A DNA stretch of 64,000 nt, taken from Ulva prolifera. Taxonomy: Eukaryota; Chlorophyta; Ulvophyceae; Ulvales; Ulvaceae. The translations under genes and the position numbers were made by a program. The DNA lies in the NCBI GenBank assembly GCA_023078555.1, contig CM041200.1, positions 1 to 64,000 of the forward strand. The letters run 5' to 3'. The notes under the pieces are model-generated. The model worked only from the letters and a program-made list of their open reading frames with translations. It ran no database searches and was not told the origin of the DNA. This document shows, one piece after another, positions 11,718-20,700 of the stretch. Every line of letters starts with the position of its first letter. The first letter of the stretch is position 1.

Positions 11718-13694
11718 ATGTCCTCACCAGAAGAGGAAGCTGCTCTTGAAGCTGAGACTACGGCCGAAGCTGAGAGGCAAGCTGCTCTCTTGCACGCCTC
11801 GGGCGATGCACCTGGCGGCGTACCCACTAATAGCCGTGCTGATGGGCCAGCCGCTGGTACTAGACGTGCACAAGCTGCACAAGCTGCCTCTCAGCTCGAA
11901 GCTGATAACGCTACGGCGGAGCAAGCTCGGGTTGAAGCAAGCAATGTTCGTGCTGCTCTAGCGCGCGCGGAACAGGCTCGTGAAGCTGCCGAGGCTGAGG
12001 CGGAAGCTCTGCGTGCTACGGCCCAGGCTGAAGCTGATGACTCAGGTAATAGTCATCTGAATGCGAACTTAGTTGATGCTAATGCCATAGTTGACGCAAT
12101 GAGATCTATGAACTTCCGTGAGCCCGCGATTGACAAAGGGAAGTCCCCACAGTGGGATTTTAGTAAAGGTGAACGATTCTCAACGTTTGAGTTTCGTGTT
12201 GAGCTCTGGCTCAAAGGCGATGGCCTGCATCACCTTCTGACAGAATTGCCTACTGGTCCTGAGACTGCAACTCATGACAAGGTAATGGCAGCTGTATGCT
12301 TTGCACTGCCAGCACAGGACTTAGAGTGTGTCCGTGTGTTTGTCTCCCTTAAGGATGTATGGAGTGCAATGCGTGCCAAGTATATGCCTAGCAAAGAGGC
12401 AGAGATCAGATCCCTGTGGGATAGGTTCTCCCGTGCTGTACTCAAAGGACATAGAGCCACGCAGGTAGAAGAATTCTGCACATACATTATGTCCTTAGTC
12501 AATCAGCTGACTGCTTTGGGTGCTCAACCTGCTCAGTACCAGGTTAGCAACAAGCTGTTCGAGCCTCTCGGTCGGGAATTTGTATCATTGCGTAGTGAGC
12601 AAGGAGGTCGTGATTTCCTCACTCAGATAGCTGCCATTACGAATCACGCACGGGCATTAGATGCCTGTGGACCTCCCCAAGGGGCAGGGCGTGATCATGG
12701 CCCTAGAGGTAGGAACCCACAACAGCCACACCGCCCTGCAGTTGCTGCCGTCGCTGCCAATGAGACCCGCACATGCTACGTGTGCAAGAAGACAGGCCAT
12801 CTCCAGAAGGACTGCCCGGATATCCATCCGGAGGTCAGAAAGTTCCTCTCTGAGCAGGCAGCTCAGCCTCGCGGCAACAACACCGGCCGCGGAAGAGGAC
12901 GCGGACGCGGACGCGGACGGGGCAGAGGCCCATCCGTCGCTGCACTGGAGTTTCCAGGTGACGGATTCAGCATGGTTGATGTTGCCCGCCTGGGCGAGCT
13001 GTGCAATTTTCTCATAGACAATGGATCTCAAGCTCATGTGATCCGTAATCCTGAGCTATTCGTCCGCATGCGGAAATCGAGAATCCCGTGCATCCAGCCT
13101 GTCGGTGACGAGGACATTCCTGTCGTGGGCGAAGGAACAATTTGTTTCAAAGTAGGTTCGTATGTGACTACAGGTGGTGATGTGAAGGAATTAGTCCTAG
13201 AGATCCCGAGTTGTCTACATGTCCCTACATGCCCTTTCAACATCTTGTCTACGGAGGAGTTGAAGCATGAGAAAATTTTCCTGCAAACACGTGCTGTCAC
13301 GGAGGGAGGTGATATTGTCATCATCCCAGGCTTCTCTGACCAGGCCCTAGGCCACAAGGAGGGTAGGATTAACCAATCCACAGACGCGAAGAATCGACCT
13401 GTTCTTTTCATTGAGACGGATAAGGGCAAGCCCATCCTAAGGGGTGAGCAAGTCAATAGTCCTAGTGTGTGGTCCTCGAGCAATGCCGTGGCAAAGCTCG
13501 AGAGTGACGAGGCCGATCTCTGCAGAATAGCTGCATTGACTGGCAAGGCACAACATGTTCCGGGTGCTGCCAAGCTGAACACGACATTTCTGACACATTT
13601 GAGTCTGCAAACAGGCACATCCATTCTGCAAATGATGTCCAAAGCTGAGGTGGGGGGGGGGGCTTTCCGCGGTGGATTTGGAAGGGGGCTTTGA
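11718..13694 (+). CDS. Copia family-A gag-protease ORF (cut off before integrase)
   Basis: 658-codon ORF of a Ty1/copia retrotransposon. An Ala/Glu-rich coiled-coil-like N-terminus (about 1-120) is followed by the UBN2/gag region (KGKSPQWDFSKGERF, then AKYMPSKEAEIRSLWDRFSR), a CCHC zinc knuckle CYVCKKTGHLQKDC at about 353-366, an Arg-Gly tract, and an aspartic protease region at about 433-520. The catalytic triad reads D434-N-G instead of D-S/T-G. After SLQTGTSILQMMSKAEV, where copia-B continues into gag-preintegrase and integrase, the frame enters an 11-G run and a Gly-rich junk tail, then stops. It is only distantly similar to the copia-B gag 6 kb downstream. Integrase is missing, so it cannot insert by itself. 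Confidence 0.85.
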   Translation: MSSPEEEAALEAETTAEAERQAALLHASGDAPGGVPTNSRADGPAAGTRRAQAAQAASQLEADNATAEQARVEASNVRAALARAEQAREAAEAEAEALRATAQAEADDSGNSHLNANLVDANAIVDAMRSMNFREPAIDKGKSPQWDFSKGERFSTFEFRVELWLKGDGLHHLLTELPTGPETATHDKVMAAVCFALPAQDLECVRVFVSLKDVWSAMRAKYMPSKEAEIRSLWDRFSRAVLKGHRATQVEEFCTYIMSLVNQLTALGAQPAQYQVSNKLFEPLGREFVSLRSEQGGRDFLTQIAAITNHARALDACGPPQGAGRDHGPRGRNPQQPHRPAVAAVAANETRTCYVCKKTGHLQKDCPDIHPEVRKFLSEQAAQPRGNNTGRGRGRGRGRGRGRGPSVAALEFPGDGFSMVDVARLGELCNFLIDNGSQAHVIRNPELFVRMRKSRIPCIQPVGDEDIPVVGEGTICFKVGSYVTTGGDVKELVLEIPSCLHVPTCPFNILSTEELKHEKIFLQTRAVTEGGDIVIIPGFSDQALGHKEGRINQSTDAKNRPVLFIETDKGKPILRGEQVNSPSVWSSSNAVAKLESDEADLCRIAALTGKAQHVPGAAKLNTTFLTHLSLQTGTSILQMMSKAEVGGGAFRGGFGRGL

Positions 13695-13829
13695 TGGTGG
13701 CTCTAATCTGGGGGGCTCGCAGGCGGGCTGGGTGAAGGATTTGGTGACAAACTTGAAGGGGGGGATCGGAGGCGTGCTCAGCGGCAACTTGGGCGGAGAT
13801 GCGAGGGGAGGGGGGGAAAGAGGGAAGGG
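13652..13829 (+). other. G-rich junction between family-A gag and family-B pol
   Basis: About 178 bp dominated by G runs (11 G at 13652-13662, plus several runs of 5-7) that match neither gag-A nor copia-B. It replaces the whole integrase region. Right of it, sequence of the copia-B type begins at about 13849. It marks a recombination or end-joining joint, or possibly an assembly problem. Confidence 0.7.
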
Positions 13830-16800
13830 ATGCAGACGGTGGGATACCAGTTGCTTTCGACGACAGAGTTTTTAGTGCGGTCTTGTGATAAGGATATCAT
13901 TCCTTATATGTCCTTTTTCAGGGACACCTCCGTTGAGGTGTTCCAAGATCTGCGGCGGCAGCAGCGTCCGTGGGGGGTTGAGGTGTATGCATACCCAAGG
14001 GACGACAAGCTGCGTAAGCTGTCCCCGCGGGGAGTTCTCGCATACTGGGTCGGGGCTGGGCTGGGCCCCAGCATGCAGCGGGTGTACGCCCAGGATGTTC
14101 CTGGGGGTAGGGTTTTGGTTGTGCGTAAGGTGATGTGCACTGCGGATCAGATGATCCGCCACGTACGTAAGTACGATGCGTCCGCTGTTGTGGACAAGAG
14201 GGAGCCTGCGGAGTTTGCGAACTCCTACACGGTTGCCTTTGAGAAGGACAATGAGGGCGAGCGTGTGACTGATAGCGGTGTCCCCTCTTTCCTGTCTGAT
14301 CACACGTATGACGGGGGAGTGTTGCGCCGTCTGCGTGACCAGCTTCACACCCCCCCTGGTCATGGTAGGGTTCCTGTCATGGAAATTACTTTCCGTCAGG
14401 ACGACCCCAACCCCAGTCCTGACGTGTACTCTCCACGGTTTGGGGCTGGCTCCTGTGCGGAGATGATTCGGCGTGACCCCTCCCGGGCCACACCGGAAAT
14501 GGCCAGAATAACTCTGCATCGCACGCGTGCGACCTCCAGAGCTGCTGCCCATCCGGATGTCACTGTCCCCCCTCGTGTGCGTGGTGAAGTGCATCACCCT
14601 GTGGCTGTGCCCTCTCGCACTGCGCAGTACGTTGTCACGCGCAACGTTGTATTGCACGACCCTGGTGTAGAATCTGCGTTTCTTGTTCACGTGTCTGTCA
14701 GTGCGTCTGACGCTGACATGGATGAGGATGACGACGGTCCGGGCATCTATGATGATGACGATGAACAGCGCATGGACTACACCATGACAGATGATGAGGA
14801 GGCTGCGGCCCATCAGAATCTGGAGGCTCAGCGGGTCCGCTCTGGGAATAATTCGGCCGCGGCCTCAGCGTCTAACGCGGGAGCAGTTGCTCAGCCCTTG
14901 CGAGGAGCTGAGGCGCCGAGGCCCTTCTGGGAGGATGAGCCGGATGAGTCGGAGACCGGGTCCGAATTAGGGGGAGAGGTCCCGGACCCCTCAGCCGCTG
15001 TTGGGGTTGATTTGCCTGACGAGGTGAGGGCCATTCCAGCCGCCTTGCCTCGCATAAAAATCAATCCTCTTGTACGCAAACGCCTTGTTCCACTGGCTGC
15101 GGATGTAGCAGCTGTACATATGCATGAGTCTGCGGGCTCTGACATTGCTAGTAGTGAGACAGTAGCTGTTATTGACGCCCCGGGCTGCAGCCAGGACACA
15201 TCAGCCGCGGCCGACTGTGGAGTGTCCTGTGCAGGCCTGAAGCATCAGCATGTGGAGTCTGGTGAGCAGCAGAATGCTTAGCGTCGTGGGTCGCGCAGAG
15301 CAGCTGCCGCCAGGAAGCAGATGGCCTCCGACCCTGATATGCCTTCTTTGAAGGAAGCACTCGCGAGTGCTGACAGGGATGCATGGCTGCGTGCCATGCA
15401 GGAGGAGGTAGATGCACTGGGTAAACACGGAACCTTCGGGTTGTGCTATCTGCTTGCGGGCAAACGGGCTATCTCGGGCAAATGGGTGTTCAAGATCAAG
15501 CGCGGGCCTGCGGGTGAGATTCACCGCTACAAGGCACGATATGTAGCTCGTGGTTTTTCTCAGGTAGAAGGAATTGATTTTTTTTAGACTTGGTCCCCTG
15601 TTGGTAGTTATGCGACATTGCGTGTGTTTCTGTCCATTGCTGCTCAGCAGGATTTGGAGATTAGACACATAGATATTCAGTGTGCTTTTCTGAACGGTGA
15701 CCTGGAGGAAGAGGTTTTCGTTGAACAGCCCCCGTATTTCACAGAGGACAGCACGTGTTTGAAAGTTTCATAAAACTCTGTATGGCCTGAAGCAAGCCGC
15801 TCGCGAGTGGCATAAAGCTTTAGTAAAGGTCTTGGCTGAACTGGGATTTGTGTGCACACAAAGTGATCCCGGACTGAACAACTGGTCGATATCTTATTTT
15901 TCTGTGGGTAGATGAATTGTTTATTTTCAGTTGCTCCGCGGGGCTTCAAGAAATTGTCAGTGTCATTCTCACTAGATTCGAAGGCAGGGATCTAGGTGAC
16001 TTGTCTTGGGCACTTGGCACTGAGATCATGCGTGATCGAAAGGCCAAAACAATCACAATGACACAACGTACTAAAATCCAGAACCTGCTGGAAAAGTACA
16101 GTATGAATGACTGTCGAAAATCTCCCACTCCCTTAGTGCCGCGGCAACAACTAAGGAGTGTGAAAGAGCATCCTGACCTGGAGAAAGCCAGTGCTGCTAT
16201 GCATTCCAGGTTCATGAGTGCTGTAGGAAGCATCCAGTATATTGCAGGAGTGACACGACCTGACCTGAGCTATGTGGCACATGCCTTGGCCCGGCACATG
16301 TCCGGTAGTCTGAATGGACATTGGTCTGCCATGCAACATGTTCTGAGATACCTGCAGTCCACGAAGAATTTAGGGATAAAGTTTATAGGCTCTGAAGGAC
16401 ATGGGTGTTTGCTGGAAGCTTTTTCCGATGCAGATTTTGCGAACTCTGCAGATCTGAAGAGCGTGTCTGGTATGATTGTTCGGGTGTATGGGAACTGTGT
16501 TCTCTTGCGTTCGAAGAAGCAGAGTATAGTGGCTGGGGATACGACAGAGGCTGAGCTCATTGCGATGAGTGCAACAGCCAACGAGCTGATGTGGATGAAG
16601 CAGTTGCTACTCGATGTGAAGCTGGTCGCACATAAGCCGACTCTGTGGGGTGACAATAAGAGTGCCAACATTGTGGCTGCGAATGCTGTGTCCACTGACA
16701 GATCCAAGCACATTCGTGTGCGGCACATGCGAGTGCGGGAATAAGTCCAGATGGATGAACTTAAGGTAAAATAGGTTGGCATTGTTGATCAAGCGGATGT

Positions 16801-16870
16801 GTTTACTAAAGTGTTGCCCGGTCCTGCTTTGCAAGAGGTTCGTAATACACTCCAGCTGGTGGAAACGTAG
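13830..16870 (+). pseudogene. Copia-B-type pol remnant (connector, RT, RNase H), dead
   Basis: Closely follows the copia-B polyprotein from just after the integrase to the C-terminus, with no integrase. Lesions compared with the intact copy at 17712-23264: a 9-bp deletion near 13873; a Gln to TAG stop at 15279-15281; a Glu to TAG stop at about 15585-15587; frameshifting changes at 15740-15920 that remove the RT active-site region; and a stop replacing the Tyr codon at about 16742. The open part 15917-16744 still shows the RT thumb/RNase H stretch, with SDADFANSADLKSVSG-like, TTEAELIAMS and WGDNKSAN motifs. Confidence 0.9.
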
Positions 16871-16887
16871 CAGGGTTTATGGGGGAG

Positions 16888-17058
16888 TGTCACAATGCAT
16901 GCGCCTGCGGGCAGCAGTGTGGTGACAGGTGCATCCATGCACGATCGATCTGCGGATCAAGTGCAGGGGTAGGCCGCCAGCGGGATTGTCCCGGAGTCGT
17001 GAGGGAGATTCTGCGAGTATCTCCCGCCGGAATCTTGGCTATTTAGTGTGCATATATG
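16888..17058 (+). repeat. Truncated copia-B 3' LTR
   Basis: Follows a polypurine tract (tttatgggggag, ending 16887). It begins tgtcacaatgcatg and keeps only the first 171 bp of the ~346-bp LTR; it stops at the gtgcatata segment, directly where the next full LTR starts at 17059. The missing remainder is not found after that element, so simple nested insertion does not explain it. Confidence 0.8.
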
Positions 17059-17405
17059 TGTCACAATGCATGAGCCTGCGGGCAGCAGTGTGGTGACAGG
17101 TGCACCCATGCACGGACGATCCGCGGATCCAGTGCAGGGGTAAGCCGCCAGCCGAGATTGTCTCGATGTAGTGAGAGAGATCCCGTGAGGGTTTCCCGCC
17201 GTAACCTTGTGTGTTCAGTGTGCATATAAGCATGTGCACACTGAGATCTGTAACCATTCTCTTTACTGTTTCCCGGTACTAGCACTCTTCCCAAGCATCT
17301 CTCGGTTCTACCTCTGTGCGCAGAAGGTATGAGATGCTGGCTGTCCTGACCTGACTTGAACGAGGACTGCGCGTCCGCCCTGCACATAAGATAGCTTTTC
17401 TGACA
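17059..17405 (+). repeat. 5' LTR of copia-B
   Basis: 347 bp, TGTCACAATG...TTTTCTGACA. A TATA-like word catataag near 17222 sits in the expected U3/R region, so this is the probable promoter of the element. The distal ~62 bp (after gatgctggctg) differ strongly from the 3' LTR. Confidence 0.9.
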
Positions 17406-17417
17406 TGGTATCGGTGA
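17406..17417 (+). other. Primer-binding site of copia-B
   Basis: tggtatcggtga directly follows the LTR. The same site occurs at 11454, and tggtatcgatga-like sites follow LTRs at 57208 and 61930. Confidence 0.85.
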
Positions 17418-17711
17418 TGTTAGCGTTATGTCTGTTTATGGTCTTGTTCAGGAAAGCCGTCGGCCAATGTCTGTGCGCAGACACGGCGGGCATTCCACTG
17501 TTCTGCCGGCGCTCAGACTGCGGTCAAAAGCGCAGGCATCATTTAGCTCTCTCGTAGTATATTGTTGTTAGACACAATTCGAGAAGCTTGTTTTAATGAT
17601 CAGCGCTGAGAAAAGCGAACGCGTTCGCTTGTTCTCTCAACCTGTTTGCTTGCGAGCAATCCCACTGGATAGTTGCTGCGCGCGACAAACAACCATCTGT
17701 CCTGATGCAGG

Positions 17712-20700
17712 ATGTCTCTCTCGAACGCCAACTCCAACGCCAACTCTCCTCGCGAGGAGAGGCGTGACGATGCTGACCAGCAGCCTCTCGTCGACAGGGA
17801 CGCTGACCAGCAGCTCCCTGACGGAGAACAGCCTGCGGGTATGTTGCTCCGGGGCGGCCGAATTGTCCGGCCACCACCCTCTTCCCACACTGGGCAGAGC
17901 AGTCAGCAGGTGCCTTTTTCCTCTCATGTTGTGAACGATCCTGGTCACACTGAGTCACTCATATCACTCGAGACGTTAACCGAGGCGCTGCGCGCATCTC
18001 GGGGACGTAGCGAACCTGATTTGACTAAAGGGAAATTGCCTGATTGGAATTACAAGACTGAAAGTTTCGTTGCGTACGAACAGAAAGTCTTTTTGTGGTT
18101 AGGTCAGTTCGAGTTAGATCATTTGTTGCAGCACGCACCGTCTGCGGACGAACAGCGTGTTCATGCTAGGGCGAGGACACAGGTCCTAATGTCTTTGCCT
18201 GACGCGGATAGGACGACTGTCTATCGCATGTCACACTTGTGTGAAGCATGGTCTTACTTGACTGCCAAGTACAGACCTAGCACTGAAGCCGAAATCCACA
18301 GACCGTGGAGTCGGTTTAATTCTTTATCACAACACAATAAAGATGTTGCGACATACTGTGGTGATGTGATGAGTGTTTACACTCAACTGGAGGCACTAGG
18401 TGCCGATGTGGGCCAGCGATGGCTAAGATTGAAACTGTTAGAGGTGGGGGAGGAGTTCAACGCTGTGCGCGGCGAAGTTCAACACTCCTCCCCTCATGTG
18501 ATAATATCACGTTTGACTGAGCATGCCGATTTGCTCAAACAACAGCGGTCGCTGCAGGCTAGGTCTGGGGCGCCCGCGGGCAAACCAGGCCATGGCTGGC
18601 GCAAACAGCACCGTGGTGATGGCCCTGTGGTCGCTGCTCTCGCAGCTGGCCAGGCTCCTCGCGAGGAGACCAGGACCTGTTTCTTCTGCAAGAAGAAGGG
18701 ACATTTGCGTGCGAACTGCCCCCAACGCAAACAGGCTGCGGCCAAAGATGTTTGCACTGTAGAAATGCCTGACAAGTATCCACAGCCGGACGCGTCCATG
18801 CCGTGGAACATCATTGTTGATAGTGGGTCGGACATGCATATAGTAGGCAATCGGGAAATGTTCACTGAGTACGGCCCATGTCAGAAAGTTGCCAATCTCG
18901 CGGGACCAGGGCAGCTTTCTATCATGGGCAGGGGAACCATTCAGGTGAACCTGGGTACTTACGTGGACAAGTATGGGAACCAGCATCCGCTAGATGTGGA
19001 AATCCCTGGTGTATACTATGCTCCTGAATGTCCGTACAACCTGCTCAGCACGATGGGTCTTAGACATGAGCAGATGTTCCTAGACACGCGTCGAAATGTG
19101 TTATATGTTCCTGGTCTGGGTGATATGGCTACTGACGTAGAAGATGACGTCAAGTATCAGGAATTAGATGTGGACGGTCATCCTGTCTTTGCTTTTAAAA
19201 TGGCAGTAGATACGAAACCAATTCTCGTTGGTGCGCCTGTCAATAGGGGGGTAGTCTGGTCTAACCAGAGCAGTCCGACCTCAGTTATTGAGGATCAACA
19301 GCAGTGGCATCATGTGGCGGTCGCGGCCGTTGACCTGAAGCGACCCAATGCTGGGGGAGCTGAGGTCCCACATGATGCATACTTGCTGGAACCTGCTTTT
19401 CTAGCACATTTGTCTTTTCATCAGTCCAATTGGGTTCTTAAACGCATGCAGTCTAACAGTGAATTTTATGGTCATTTGAATTTGGATGTCGATTCCGAGC
19501 CATTAGGGAATCGGTGTCACGGCTGCAGAATTGGCAAAGTGCCTGCGGGTAACTTCTCTGCCAATGATCGTGAGCTCATGGGCCAGGCAAAGTGGCCTGG
19601 TGAGCAACTGCATGCCGATTTAGCTGGTCCTGTCTCTCCAGTAGGAATCGGTGGTGTGAAATATGTTTTGTTTGTGATGTGTGCCTTTACCCGTTATACT
19701 TTCGTGGTCGGTCTGCGCAAAAAGAGTGAGGCTGCGGCCATGATCTCTTATATTATTGAACGCATTCGGGTGAATGTGGTGAAGCCAGGTGAACCGGGTG
19801 TGCGCATCCTACACACAGACAAGGGGGGAGAGTTCATGGTCGCGGCCTTAAAACTCTACCTCCAGCGTCGTGGCATCACTCACCGCTTGACCCCCACAGC
19901 CGCTCATCGCTGTAATGGCATGATCGAGAGGAGGATCGGAGTGGCCTTTGAGTCACTCCGTGCTGTGCTGCTCGCGAGCGGCCTGCCTCTGTTCCTGTGG
20001 ATAGAATGCCTCGCCAGTGTTGTCCATGGTCACAATCTCACGCCGTCGTCGGCATTGTACCATGACAAGCTGGCGAGCATCCTCAAGGGCCTGAAAGCTC
20101 AGCATGCTGTCAATGCGTCTGCGGACGTTGACGAAGCTGAGAAGAGCCTGGGGAAAGGAAAGCGCATGAAAAAGGCCGAGCGCGATAAGTTGAGGGATGA
20201 GGAGAAACGCAAGTACAAGTTACTTGCGACGACAGAGTTAGATGATTTTTTAGTGCGGTCTTGTGATAAGGATATCATTCCTTACATGGCCTTTTTCAGA
20301 GACACCTCCGTTGAGGTGTTCCAAGATTTGCTGCGGCAGCAGCGTCCATGGGGGGTTGAGGTGTATGCATACCCTAGGGATGACAAGCTGCGGAAGTTGT
20401 CCCCCCGAGGCGTGCCTGCATACTGGGTCGGGGCTGGGTTAGGCCCCAGCATGCAGCGTGTGTACGCCCAGGATGTTCCTGGGGGTAGGGTTTTTGTTGT
20501 GCGTCAAGTGATGTGCACCGCGGATCAGATGATCCGGCACGTACGTAAGTACGATGCGTCCGCCGTTGTGGACAAGAGAGAACCTGAGGAGTTTGCGAAC
20601 TCCTACACGGTTGCTTTCGAGGGGGACAACGAGGGTGAGCGTGTGACTGATGCCGATGTCCCTCCTTTCGCGGCAGAGCACACGTATGATGGGGGAGTGT

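Noticed and set aside
14891-15199. Minus-strand ORFs inside the copia pol regions
   Set aside because: They mirror the conserved sense frame in both copies and lack any domain; shadows of pol.
15279-15587. TAG used as a sense codon in this genome
   Set aside because: TAG replaces Gln and Glu codons only in a decayed copia copy; the intact copy has normal codons and cellular genes such as the mu adaptin end in TAG.
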